Assembly: GCF_020268605.1 (NCBI RefSeq)
Contig: NZ_CP084226.1
Span: 1 to 50,623, forward strand
Reading direction: 5' to 3'
Length of the DNA stretch: 50,623 bases
DNA from: Arsenophonus apicola
GTDB taxonomy: Bacteria; Pseudomonadota; Gammaproteobacteria; Enterobacterales; Enterobacteriaceae
Positions 16,584 to 24,512 of this stretch are shown here, piece by piece. The position numbers and the translations under genes were made by a program. The notes under the pieces are model-generated. The model was not told the origin of the DNA and made no database searches. It saw nothing but the letters and a program-made list of their open reading frames with translations. Position 1 is the first letter of the stretch, and every line of letters begins with the position of its first letter.

Positions 16584-16743
16584 TTAATTATTCGATTTAA
16601 AAATAAGGGTATTGACGCCGTTTGAGCCATTATCGGGTTTGCACTGGGTGGCGGCTTTCTCTGCGGTCACCACGCCAACATTGTTGCTGCCAGAGATAGA
16701 GACCTCGTTTAACAGTGTGCTGCTACTGAGTTTTGTTGCCATC
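16584..16743 (-). pseudogene. pilS: pilS major pilin, 3' remnant
   Basis: About 53 codons on the minus strand, ending in TAA at 16584. The residues (LLNEVSISGSNNVGVVTAEK, ATQCKPDNGSNGV, LIFKSNN) look like the C-terminal end of a type IVb major pilin with its conserved Cys, and the position directly before pilT matches pilS in R64-type operons. The frame ends at a TGA at 16752-16754, and the pilin-like sequence stops at 16743, where an IS-end-like sequence TGTAGTGGTCAAG begins. An insertion therefore cut off the 5' part. The thin pilus cannot be made from this copy. Confidence 0.6.
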
Positions 16744-16773
16744 TGTAGTGGTCAAGTAAATTTAGCTTGGACA
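16744..16773. mobile_element. IS3-type terminal inverted repeat relic
   Basis: TGTAGTGGTCAAGTAAATTT begins exactly where the pilS reading ends. Its first ten bases are identical to the left end of the IS3-family element at 35011, and TGGTCAAGTAAATTT recurs at 31183. No transposase follows; the iron operon starts at once. It looks like the end of an IS that was lost or recombined away. The TTGGAC within it may supply a -35 box to the iron operon. Confidence 0.5.
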
Positions 16774-16796
16774 TCATTAATAATAATGATTATTAT
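16767..16796 (+). promoter_or_regulatory. Fur box and promoter of the iron-uptake operon
   Basis: TAATAAT-G-ATTATTA at 16781-16795 is a perfect 7-1-7 palindrome matching 13 of 15 bases of the Fur consensus TGATAATGATTATCA. It overlaps a candidate -10 TATTAT (16791-16796), spaced 18 bp from TTGGAC (16767-16772). Fur with ferrous iron should therefore block transcription when iron is plentiful. It lies 37 bp before the first gene of the operon. Confidence 0.75.
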
Positions 16797-16831
16797 TAAC
16801 ATTAATGATAAATAATAGTATGGAGATAAGA

Positions 16832-17389
16832 ATGAAACCCGTTTATTACACGGTTATCTTAGGATTTTTGCTGTTTTCTATAAAGATATTTTCTCAAGAA
16901 TACCCTCTTGGTAAGCCTATTATCAAAGAAGGGATGGAAATTCAAGGTGTTTATCTTCAACCTATCACTATGGACACACCGAAAGTAAATCATGCTATGT
17001 CTCACCTCTCTGCAGACAAAGCTGATATTCATTTAGAAGCAGATATCCACGCCGTTGAAGAGAACCCAAATGGTTTTGCTGAAGGTGATTGGATTCCTTA
17101 TCTAAGTATAGAATATACTATTACTAAACTCGGTGTGAAACAACAATCGCAATCAGGAATATTTATGCCAATGGTGGCTAGTGATGGTCCACACTACGGT
17201 GAAAATATCAAATTATATGGCCCCGGTAAATATCGTGTTACCTACAGAATTTACTCACCTTCTTACAATAAACAAGTCACATTTGGTCGTCATATCGATA
17301 AAGAAACTGGAGTGGCGCCTTGGTTTAAACCGTTTGAAGTTTCGTGGGATTTTCAATATGCGGGTATAGGTCGTAAAGGTAGTTATTAA
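16832..17389 (+). CDS. P19/Tp34-family periplasmic iron-binding protein
   Basis: 185 residues from ATG 16832, preceded by GGAGATAAG; an earlier in-frame ATG at 16805 has no site. After a signal peptide (YYTVILGFLLFSIKIFS) the mature protein shows the family pattern EYPLGKPIIKEGMEIQGVYL, MSHLSADKADIHLEADIHA and DWIPYLSIEYTI, ending with MPMVASDGPHYGENIKL. The Met/His residues (M in QPITMD, H in ADIHLE, H in DGPHYG) match those binding Cu/Fe in P19. It captures ferric or ferrous iron in the periplasm for an FTR1 permease. First gene of a five-gene iron operon. Confidence 0.87.
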   Translation: MKPVYYTVILGFLLFSIKIFSQEYPLGKPIIKEGMEIQGVYLQPITMDTPKVNHAMSHLSADKADIHLEADIHAVEENPNGFAEGDWIPYLSIEYTITKLGVKQQSQSGIFMPMVASDGPHYGENIKLYGPGKYRVTYRIYSPSYNKQVTFGRHIDKETGVAPWFKPFEVSWDFQYAGIGRKGSY

Positions 17390-17474
17390 TACTAAAAAAT
17401 AAGTTTTAATCGATTCGACAGGTTATATACCACAAAAAAACTCTTTCTGCTGATTAATTATTTAAGTTAATATA

Positions 17475-17813
17475 ATGAAAACACTATTAAGTTTTTTCTT
17501 ATTGGTCTTTTATGTATTACCACCGACCCGCGTTTTTGCTGCTGAAAAATTTACTGTTGAATTAGAAATGAAAAATGGTGATCTAATTCCTCGCATGTTA
17601 AAAGTGCCGTCAAGAACAATTATTCGGATCAAAATAACCAATACAGGGACTGAACCCTCTGAATTTGAAAGTGTTCAATTGCGTAAAGAAAAAGTGTTAG
17701 CGCCAGGGGCAAGTTCAGTCTTGGTAATTGCACCCCTTAAACCTGGTACTTATACCTTTTTTGATGATTTTCACCTCTCTTTCCCAAAAGGTGAGATAAC
17801 TGCTATAGAATAG
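17475..17813 (+). CDS. Cupredoxin-like periplasmic protein (EfeO N-domain type)
   Basis: 112 residues. A signal peptide (LLSFFLLVFYVLPPTRVFA) precedes a small beta-barrel with the pattern NGDLIPRMLKVPSRTIIRIKI...NTGTEPSEFESVQLRKEKVL...PLKPGTYTFFDDFHL, typical of the cupredoxin domain of EfeO and of FtrB/P19-operon proteins. Such proteins bind copper or iron and may oxidise ferrous iron before uptake. In E. coli EfeO this domain is fused to the M75 domain; here the two are separate genes, with FTR1 between them. The classic type 1 Cys-His-Met set is not clear; the FESVQLRKEKV region resembles EfeO. It is 9 bp from the permease gene. Confidence 0.78.
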   Translation: MKTLLSFFLLVFYVLPPTRVFAAEKFTVELEMKNGDLIPRMLKVPSRTIIRIKITNTGTEPSEFESVQLRKEKVLAPGASSVLVIAPLKPGTYTFFDDFHLSFPKGEITAIE

Positions 17814-17822
17814 GATAAGTAT

Positions 17823-18656
17823 ATGGGGCAGGTTCTTTTTGTTGTTTGGCGTGAAAGCTTTGAAGCGCTATTAGTTATTGGTATCATTTATACTTGGGTT
17901 AAACGGCATCCTGACGCAGATAACGGAATTAAGTTTCTCTGGATCGGGGTTTTCCTCGGGATAGCTGTTTCAATATTATTAGCTTTAGTATTATATGGAG
18001 TGTTCAATGTTCTTAGTGATACAAGTCAATCGCTATTTATGGTCCTTATGGAGGTTTTTGCTTGTATTTTAATCATCCAAATGGTCTATTGGATGAACAA
18101 TCAAGGCAGTTCAATTAAGTCTGAAATCGAATCAAGTATTAAAAATAAAATCGATCGTCATAATTGGTGGGGTGTCACATTAATTATCACAATTGCGATT
18201 GCTCGAGAAGGCAGTGAAATTGTAGTTTTCCTTTCTAGTTTTATTATGTCACTTACATCAACTACCGCGTCAGGATTCTTTTTTGAGGTAGCAGGCGGGA
18301 TATTAATTGCAAGTTTAACTTTATATGCCTTCTTACTGACCAACCGTTTTATGTCTTGGCATATTTTCTTTAAAGTCACTGGTGTTATTTTGTTATTCCT
18401 TTCCCTATCACTACTACTGAAAGGGGTCGAAGAAGGTGTAAATTTATTAATTGTGTTTGATTACTCTATACCTGAATTTTTAATTTATCCAGCATGGAAT
18501 ACCAGTGCACTACTAGATGAATCAGGGATTATAGGCAATTTTATATCCTCATTTTTTGCCTACCGTTCACAACCTATTTGGCTGAGTGTAATCACTTTTA
18601 TTTTTTATTGGATCTTTGTGGTTACGTTGTTTTTATGGAATAGAAAATATGGGTAG
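17823..18656 (+). CDS. efeU: FTR1-family iron permease
   Basis: 277 residues with seven hydrophobic segments. Both iron-binding REXXE motifs are present: WRESFEALLVIGI at residues 9-21 and AREGSEIVVFLSS near residue 126. FTR1/EfeU proteins move ferric iron across the inner membrane after oxidation of ferrous iron by a partner. It overlaps the next gene by 8 bp and follows the cupredoxin gene closely, so the operon is tightly packed. Low GC like the rest of the operon, lower than the pil region beside it. Confidence 0.93.
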   Translation: MGQVLFVVWRESFEALLVIGIIYTWVKRHPDADNGIKFLWIGVFLGIAVSILLALVLYGVFNVLSDTSQSLFMVLMEVFACILIIQMVYWMNNQGSSIKSEIESSIKNKIDRHNWWGVTLIITIAIAREGSEIVVFLSSFIMSLTSTTASGFFFEVAGGILIASLTLYAFLLTNRFMSWHIFFKVTGVILLFLSLSLLLKGVEEGVNLLIVFDYSIPEFLIYPAWNTSALLDESGIIGNFISSFFAYRSQPIWLSVITFIFYWIFVVTLFLWNRKYG

Positions 18657-19548
18657 TTTTGTTAATCAAGCTCTAATGATTATTTGTAGTTTCATGTCGT
18701 TTTATGGAATTCCAACATCAGCATCTGTAAAAGAACTACGATCCCCAGAACAGACAGGTAAAGATATAATTATTGCTAAAGGAAATATTCCTACCCCTAA
18801 AAAATACCATTTAGCCATCGAAACATATTTGGATTTTGTTTCTACAGAAACTAATAACATGATTTTAGAATTGGAATTTTTAGAAAAAAAACTAAAAACA
18901 GGCGAAGTGAAGAAAGCAGAACAAGCATATATTCAAGCTCATCAACATTATGAAGCAATACGCCCAATTGTTATTTTATTTGGTAATACTGATCGTACGA
19001 TTAATGCCAGGGAAGATTATTTTCTTCATGGTGTTAAGGACTATCGTTTTATGGGTTTTCATTTAGTTGAATATCAGCTCTTTGATCGTAAAAACATTAA
19101 AGCGGCTTTAGAAGCCACAGATAAATTATTAATAAAATCCCGAGATCTTAAAAAAAGGATCTCTGCAGACAATATTGACATTATTAATTTAGTGCAAGCA
19201 TCCGTCTATTTTATTGAAATGATTCTTGAAACAAAATTAGCGGGTAAAGAAAATATTTATAGCCTCTCTGATCTAAATGATGTTGCCGCTAACTTACGTG
19301 GTTCTAAAGAAGTGGTTTCAGTGCTTACACCATTTATTATGAAAAAAACACTAAGACAAATTTTGCATAATTTTGAGAAAAGTAACAATATTCTCTCAAA
19401 TTATCAACTTTCTAAGGGGAGGTATAAACCATACAGTCAATTAAGCACTAAAGACAAAATGACTCTTTACTCAATCCTCTCACAACAAGCCGAATTGCTT
19501 GCTGTATTGAGAACCCAATTAGATGTAAATGTATACCATAAATATTGA
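18649..19548 (+). CDS. efeO: EfeO-type M75 (imelysin) periplasmic iron protein
   Basis: 299 residues from ATG 18649, which overlaps the permease stop; an ATG 11 codons earlier would overlap it further. A hydrophobic N-terminus (LMIICSFMSFYGIPTSASV) is a signal peptide. The helical M75 domain shows YLDFVSTETNNMILELE, QAHQHYEAIRPIVILFGN and the conserved metal site GFHLVEYQLF (H-x-x-E). It binds iron in the periplasm and works with FTR1 and the DyP peroxidase. The cupredoxin domain of classical EfeO is missing; it is encoded by the second gene of the operon. Confidence 0.85.
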   Translation: MGSFVNQALMIICSFMSFYGIPTSASVKELRSPEQTGKDIIIAKGNIPTPKKYHLAIETYLDFVSTETNNMILELEFLEKKLKTGEVKKAEQAYIQAHQHYEAIRPIVILFGNTDRTINAREDYFLHGVKDYRFMGFHLVEYQLFDRKNIKAALEATDKLLIKSRDLKKRISADNIDIINLVQASVYFIEMILETKLAGKENIYSLSDLNDVAANLRGSKEVVSVLTPFIMKKTLRQILHNFEKSNNILSNYQLSKGRYKPYSQLSTKDKMTLYSILSQQAELLAVLRTQLDVNVYHKY

Positions 19549-19560
19549 GGCAAAAATACC

Positions 19561-20835
19561 ATGCAGATTAAGCATAATTATAAATATACTTCATTTAATT
19601 TTTCAAGGCGAAATGCGCTAAAAACCTTAGCATTTGGGAGCGTTGCTTTTGCTTCACCAACATTGGCTTTAAAACAAAGTAAAGAAAACTGTCATTCGTC
19701 TTATGATAAAGCTATCCCATTTAAAGGGTTTCATCAGTCTGGGGTTTTAACACCTGAACAAAAAAATTCATCCTTCATTGCTTTTAAAGTTACTGCAAGC
19801 ACACTGGAAGAGTTACAAAGTCTATTTAAAATACTAACTCAGCGGATTAATTATTTAACACAAGTACAAAAATTAACTACAAATCAGAATGATAAGATCC
19901 CACCGATTGATTCTGGCATCCTGGGATCTTATTTAAAACCTGACTCATTGACGGTCACGATTTCCCTTGGTAACAGCCTATTTGATTCTCATTTTGGTCT
20001 AAAAAAAATCAAGCCAAATTTTCTTACAGATATGACTAGTTTCCCAAATGATCGACTGAAATCAGAGTGGTGTGGGGGTGATGTGTTACTACAAATTTGT
20101 GCAAATAGCCAAGAAAGCGTAATTTATGCACTCCGGGATATTTTACGACACACTTCAGCATACCTGTTCCCATTGTGGAAAATTGATGGTTTCCTACCTT
20201 CGCGTAATATTGATCAACATTTAACCCCTATTAATTTATTTGGTTTCAAAGATGGCACAGGTAATGCACCAAATGATGATGATGAATTAATGGATAAGAT
20301 GGTTTGGGTGACAGAAGGGGATAGTGAACCACTTTGGTGTAAAGGCGGATCATACCAAGCAGTGCGTCTTATACGTTTTAATCTTGAATTTTGGGACAGA
20401 ACACCGCTTGAAGATCAAGAAAACCATTTTGGCCGTCATAAAGAAACGGGGGCTCCAATTGGTAAAAAGCAGGAAATGGAGTCACCCGGATTTGAAAAAG
20501 ACCCACATGGTGATCGGATTTTATTTGACTCTCACATGCGTCGTGCAGAACCTAGAAATCCTGAACGCTATACCGCAAAGTTAAGGCGTCGTAGCTATAG
20601 CTACTCATTGGGTATTAACGGAAATGGTTTACTAGATATGGGACTGATCTTTGTTTCTTATCAAAAAAACTTAAAAACAGGTTTTATTAATACTCAAAAA
20701 CGTCTCAATGGTGAACCCCTTGAGAGATACATAAAACCATTTGGTGGTGGCTACTATTTTGTGTTACCAGGTATACAGCATGACCAAAATTTTTTTGCAC
20801 AATCGATGTTTGAAGCATTAAAATTTTATCCATAA
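19561..20835 (+). CDS. efeB: EfeB-type DyP peroxidase, Tat-exported
   Basis: 424 residues. A twin-arginine signal is visible as SRRNALKTLAFGSVAFASP. The dye-decolourising peroxidase fold shows the signature NLFGFKDGTGNAPNDDD (GxxDG with catalytic Asp), the haem-side region LIRFNLEFWDRT, HFGRHKETGAP and GDRILFDSHMRRAEPRNPER with the proximal His. EfeB uses haem to oxidise ferrous iron and supplies ferric iron to FTR1. It is the last gene of the operon, 12 bp after the M75 gene. Complete, no lesions. The full set P19, cupredoxin, FTR1, M75, DyP is a hybrid of the ftrABCD and efeUOB types. Confidence 0.92.
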   Translation: MQIKHNYKYTSFNFSRRNALKTLAFGSVAFASPTLALKQSKENCHSSYDKAIPFKGFHQSGVLTPEQKNSSFIAFKVTASTLEELQSLFKILTQRINYLTQVQKLTTNQNDKIPPIDSGILGSYLKPDSLTVTISLGNSLFDSHFGLKKIKPNFLTDMTSFPNDRLKSEWCGGDVLLQICANSQESVIYALRDILRHTSAYLFPLWKIDGFLPSRNIDQHLTPINLFGFKDGTGNAPNDDDELMDKMVWVTEGDSEPLWCKGGSYQAVRLIRFNLEFWDRTPLEDQENHFGRHKETGAPIGKKQEMESPGFEKDPHGDRILFDSHMRRAEPRNPERYTAKLRRRSYSYSLGINGNGLLDMGLIFVSYQKNLKTGFINTQKRLNGEPLERYIKPFGGGYYFVLPGIQHDQNFFAQSMFEALKFYP

Positions 20836-20838
20836 ATT

Positions 20839-20918
20839 CCGCTTATGTTCAATGTTAATTTTAAGATCAATATTTAATGGTCAACTAATTCCGTACAAGT
20901 TATAAGCGGTATTTTTTA
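20839..20918 (+). terminator. Possible terminator and IS3-type relic after efeB
   Basis: CCGCTTAT (20839-20846) and ATAAGCGG (20902-20909) can pair across a 55-nt loop and are followed by TATTTTTTA, a weak terminator-like arrangement. Inside the loop, at 20875-20897, lies TAATGGTCAACTAATTCCG, similar to the right end of the IS3-family element at 36266 (TAATGGTCAACAAATTCTG read on the other strand). The iron operon is thus flanked by IS-end relics on both sides. Confidence 0.35.
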
Positions 20919-21324
20919 GCTCAATGTATTTTTAATGCAGTGTTAAATATCTTATAGTCGAATGGCAGTAACAATAATTGTAAAACTGAATGTAATCCTC
21001 AATTTCATTTATCACAGTATGATTTTAATAAATTATAAGTGATTCAGTCTTTATGTTTTAAGACTCTTGAAAAATCTCTCCATTACTTAGTCTATCCGAA
21101 CAAAGGTACGTCAGGTCCTACAGAATAAAACTTAGGATTTAGCACAGTAAAACGTGTAGTTTGCGGGAAAATGCAGGGAACTACATTAACGGGTTCTACG
21201 CCGGAACCCAAGATTTTTCCGTTATCCCAGCTTCAGCCATTTTCTCAGGATATTTCTATCCATTGGAATATTGCTGAGAAGCCATTCGTGGCTAATGTGG
21301 TCGAACATCCTTTAATGTCACCTT
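20919..21324. other. AT-rich intergenic stretch, no gene
   Basis: About 400 bp. It contains the hairpin-like word GGGTTCTACGCCGGAACCC at 21191-21209, of which 15 bases recur inverted at 12171-12185. A long plus-strand ORF over 21171-21494 is only the shadow of the intron reverse-transcriptase relic. No promoter or coding signal was found. Confidence 0.45.
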
Positions 21325-21552
21325 CTAGCACTCATTTAGCAGATACCGCTCTCTTAAAGTTTTTGTATACTTATGCGATCGCGTCTGCCGTGCGTCTACA
21401 GGGAGAAAGCCGTAGCTGCTTTGGTCAGCACAGGTTTCCGAAACTGGTTCGAGAGCTAGCAGCCATAAGCCTTGCACAGCCCTATCAAGCATAACAGGGA
21501 TGCCGAAAGGGCGTTTACCTACGTTACTTTTTGGAATCATTATCCAGCTAAG
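21325..21552 (-). pseudogene. Group II intron reverse transcriptase fragment
   Basis: About 70 codons on the minus strand carry the RT pattern LSWIMIPKSNVGKRPFGIP, VMLDRAVQGLWLLALEPVSE and SYGFLPVDARQT, corresponding to RT motifs 1-2 (usual form GIPT..DR..Q....ALEP..E.....SYGFRP). Both sides are missing, and after SSYGF the similarity ends. It is an old truncated intron, of a different subtype from the intron at 31.3-35 kb. Confidence 0.65.
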
Positions 21553-21587
21553 CGAAAGGGGTTTGTACCCTTTACCCTAATGCGCCG

Positions 21588-22520
21588 TAAAGCCCCGTCG
21601 TTTAGGGCGGGGATATAAGGCAAAAAGCCAGAAGGGTTTTAAAGATCAATCAGGCGTCTCCTGTTTTTCGATATATTGTTTGATTATTGAAAGAGGAGCC
21701 CCACCACAACTGGCTGCAATATAGCTCGGACTTCATAAAACACCTTTGTAGTAATAACGACTAGCAATATCAGGGCGATCACGACGTAGAAGTCGACTTG
21801 ATACCCCTTTGAGACTATTCACTAAATTTGATACGGATAGTTTTGGCGGATAGTTAATCAACAAATGAACGTGATCTCGCTCCCCGTGCATTTCAACGTG
21901 CTTAACATCAAAATCAGCACATACGCTGGTAAAGTAGCCTTGTAGCTTTTCAATAGCGTCCTGATCAAATATCTTTCGTCGGTATTTAGCAACAAACACT
22001 AAGTGGATGTGTATCAGGAAAACACAGTGTCTACCACGGCGAATATCAGTTCCTTTTTTCATAGACCAGAGTATAATGTAACACATGAAACTTCTACAAG
22101 CCTTTAAATTCCAGTTAAGGCCAAATGGCCAACAAGAGCGTGATATGCGACGCTTTGCAGGGGCTTGTCGTTTTGTTTTTAATCGGGCTTTAGCGCTACA
22201 GAATGAAAATCACGAAATAGGGAATAAGTATATTCCTTACACAAAAATAACCTCGTGGCTCATTGAGTGGAAATCAGATCCTGAAACACAATGGCTGAAA
22301 GAGTCTACCTCACAGCCTTTGCAGCAGTCACTGAAAGATCTGGAACGTGCCTACAAAAATTTTTTCCAAAAACGTGCGGCTTTTCCCCGTTTCAAAAAGA
22401 GGGGAGTTAGCGATACTTTTCGCTACCCGCAAGGCGTGAAACTCGATCAGGGAAAAAGTCGTCTATTTTTGCCTAAGTTAGGATGGATTCGCTATCGCAA
22501 TAGCCGTGAAGTAATCGGCG
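21588..22520. mobile_element. IS200/IS605-like element, truncated
   Basis: It carries divergent tnpA (minus) and tnpB (plus) genes. The left end is marked by a hairpin GCCCCG-TCGTTTA-(C)GGGGC-type structure at about 21590-21614, as used by HUH transposases for end recognition. The right part of tnpB and the other end are lost: sequence similarity to tnpB stops at about 22520. Both genes are inactive. Confidence 0.6.
21646..22062 (-). pseudogene. tnpA: IS200/IS605 TnpA, nonsense mutant
   Basis: The HUH transposase reads from ATG 22062 with FLIHIHLVFVAKYRRKIF and the metal site ERDHVHLLINYPP. It reaches YYYKGVL and then TGA at 21733. Reading on in the same frame gives SPSYIAASCGGAPLSIIKQY to a natural stop at 21646. 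The intact copy at 32.9 kb has VLWSRSYF here, so TGG has become TGA. The catalytic Tyr (IKQYIEKQ) lies beyond the stop, so the truncated protein cannot work. Confidence 0.8.
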
Positions 22521-22579
22521 CGCTGATTGTCAGTGTTTTGCTCAAAAGTAGAGACCCGACAATAGGCAAAAGTTCTTGA
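22085..22579 (+). pseudogene. tnpB: TnpB/IscB-type accessory protein, 3' truncated
   Basis: Only the N-terminal third of a TnpB (the RNA-guided nuclease family) remains: MKLLQAFKFQLRPNGQQER, MRRFAGACRFVFNRALALQ, then AFPRFKKRGVSDTFRYPQG and LGWIRYRNSREVIG. After this the reading (from about 22520) departs from the family and ends at 22579. The RuvC-like and zinc-finger parts are missing. It starts next to tnpA on the opposite strand. Confidence 0.8.
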
Positions 22580-23269
22580 CATGGTGAACTTTTCTATACG
22601 AAATGGATGTACACATCCTACTACATATCCGAAATTAATTTCATTTACTTTCGTACATATTTATTAGTTGGCGTACGAAACCGGTCATTCAAACCCTTAT
22701 TAAAGGAGAACTTATCTAATTGGGGAGCTGGACAGTTCATTTCCACTAACGATGGGTGGATATGATGACAAAGAGAGTGGATCATACAATTATCTGAAAC
22801 TGTTTAGAGAGCGGTTATCACTTAATGTTTTTCTTAAAAATTATTTTTTGATATGTTTCTTTATTATTCACTTATTTTTGGTCTACAATGTTCATTCCCA
22901 TTCTCATCCAAACAGCATATTTTCCCATTTTTTACATAACATTCTGGGTAATAATTATGTGACCATGAGCTCGTTGCGTAGCTTATATTAATAATAACGA
23001 AAGAAAGGAACGAAATTTTTTGTATTAAGCTCATAACTATTAACCCTTACATTAAATTAAACTAAAATAATTTACGTTTGAACATTAATATAATTAATAA
23101 CATAATTTTTAAAATTTGCGAATATTTTTGGAATTTTTTTTAATTATTGATGTGTTAAGTAATTGTTATTATTCAATCACAACTGCTTAAAAAGGCCCCT
23201 ATTTTGTCCATTTGAAAACAATTAAAAAGGCTCTTACTTATTTAGTTTTCCAAACAGAAAATGGATATA
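22580..23269. other. AT-rich stretch without a convincing gene
   Basis: About 690 bp of AT-rich sequence between the tnpB fragment and the dioxygenase. A 79-codon plus-strand ORF at 22752-22991 with one hydrophobic stretch (FLICFFIIHLFLVYNV) has no good ribosome binding site or recognisable relatives. I see no other feature. Confidence 0.4.
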
Positions 23270-24040
23270 TTAATTATAAGTCAAACTCTTTTCATTTGAA
23301 TTTATATAAATCGTCATCTCACCAAATAGACCATCATTGATATCATTTGATAATTTTTTAATATTTAAAACCAATTTTCTCCCATTCATATTTTTGTAAT
23401 AATCATCTTCCATGTTATTAATTCTGTTAATCTCCCTGCTAGGATAATATTTGCTTTTATAGACTTCTATATTCATATCTTCTGGAAAATATAATTGACT
23501 TACTAATACCTCCTCTTTTTTTTCTAAACACTCAGTGATAGTAAAATGAATATGTGTAGCCCTTCCAGCGTAGAAGCCTGGATAAATAGTAGTAAACCTA
23601 ACAAAACCAGAGGAATCTGTTAACTGAGAACCTCTTAGAAAATTTTTTTCATCTGTTCTTGGAACACTACCAATATCATCGCTCATTACTTCTAAATTTG
23701 GATTGATGAAATCCCAACCTGAGTAGTGTCCTTCTGAGTTACAATGCCATATATTTACACATAAATTTTCAACCGGTTCACAGTTTTTCAAAACATCTAC
23801 AACTCTGAATTTTATTAATAATGGTATTCCTTCTTGTGAGTCTATTATATGCCTTCTGACTAACGTTAAATTTCTATAATACGGTCCAGGGATTTGCTCA
23901 GGTGTTTTTTTACAGAATAGATTATCACCAAGAATATAGTTTTTATTCAAGAAAGCATAAGAATTTTTTATATAAGATGAAATGGATGAAAAACCAATCG
24001 CCGTAATGATATATTTTAAAAGTATTCTTCTTGATTTCAT
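23270..24040 (-). CDS. Secreted intradiol ring-cleavage dioxygenase-like protein
   Basis: 256 residues. A twin-arginine-like N-terminus (MKSRRILLKYIITAIGFSSI) suggests Tat export. The intradiol dioxygenase/transthyretin-like fold is recognisable by TPEQIPGPYYRNLTLVRR, LCVNIWHCNSEGHYSGW, RGSQLTDSSGFVRFTTIYPG and RATHIHFTITE, which would supply the two Tyr (GHYSGW, IYPGFY) and two His (THIHF) iron ligands of the catechol dioxygenase family. The reaction would be cleavage of a catechol-type compound. No pathway genes are nearby, and the gene is much more AT-rich than the mobile elements around it. The export signal is unusual for catabolic intradiol enzymes. A substrate such as a host phenolic is speculation. 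Confidence 0.75.
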   Translation of the reverse strand: MKSRRILLKYIITAIGFSSISSYIKNSYAFLNKNYILGDNLFCKKTPEQIPGPYYRNLTLVRRHIIDSQEGIPLLIKFRVVDVLKNCEPVENLCVNIWHCNSEGHYSGWDFINPNLEVMSDDIGSVPRTDEKNFLRGSQLTDSSGFVRFTTIYPGFYAGRATHIHFTITECLEKKEEVLVSQLYFPEDMNIEVYKSKYYPSREINRINNMEDDYYKNMNGRKLVLNIKKLSNDINDGLFGEMTIYINSNEKSLTYN

Positions 24041-24392
24041 AGTATATACTATCCTACTAAAATTAAACTTATTTATGTAACAATAGAATTAAATTTACGT
24101 TTATTCAAAAAAAAACATCAAATAACTAGATTTTGATATTTTTTTTAATAAATTCAACCTTCTGAAATTTTATTTTAATTCCATCTAGAATAAATAATTG
24201 ATAATGTTTTTCTCATTATTTTAATAATTAGATTAAATGAAGATGTTAGTTATTTGCTCTTTTTTTGAGATTAATTATTGATTTATAATAAAATCAAACT
24301 TTTTTTAACTTTATAATAATTTTCATAAATGAAAATTATGAGCTAAAAGTAAAATTGAGATTAATTACTATTAATTTTTATTAAGGTGCATC

Positions 24393-24512
24393 ATGAATGT
24401 TATAAACAAAAATAATGAATCAACGAATAAAGCTAAAAGTGCAATAGAAAAAACTAAAGATTACTTAAAAGATAAGGTAAGTTCGGCTAAAAATAAATTT
24501 CATAAAAGGTAA
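24393..24512 (+). CDS. Small 39-residue Lys-rich ORF
   Basis: Starts at ATG 24393 after an AAGGTG ribosome binding site and ends at TAA 24512. The protein is polar and lysine-rich, amphipathic-helical (STNKAKSAIEKTKDYLKD, then KVSSAKNKFHKR). It resembles small stress or nucleoid-associated peptides in composition only. It stands alone in an AT-rich gap downstream of, and divergent from, the dioxygenase. Possibly a real small protein; family not recognised. Confidence 0.35.
   Translation: MNVINKNNESTNKAKSAIEKTKDYLKDKVSSAKNKFHKR

Noticed and set aside
21171..21494. 107-codon plus-strand ORF over the intron relic
   Set aside because: It is the reverse shadow of the reverse-transcriptase fragment on the minus strand and has no coding features of its own.
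22752..22991. 79-codon plus-strand ORF with one hydrophobic stretch
   Set aside because: No ribosome binding site, AT-rich composition that favours chance hydrophobic frames, and no recognisable motif.
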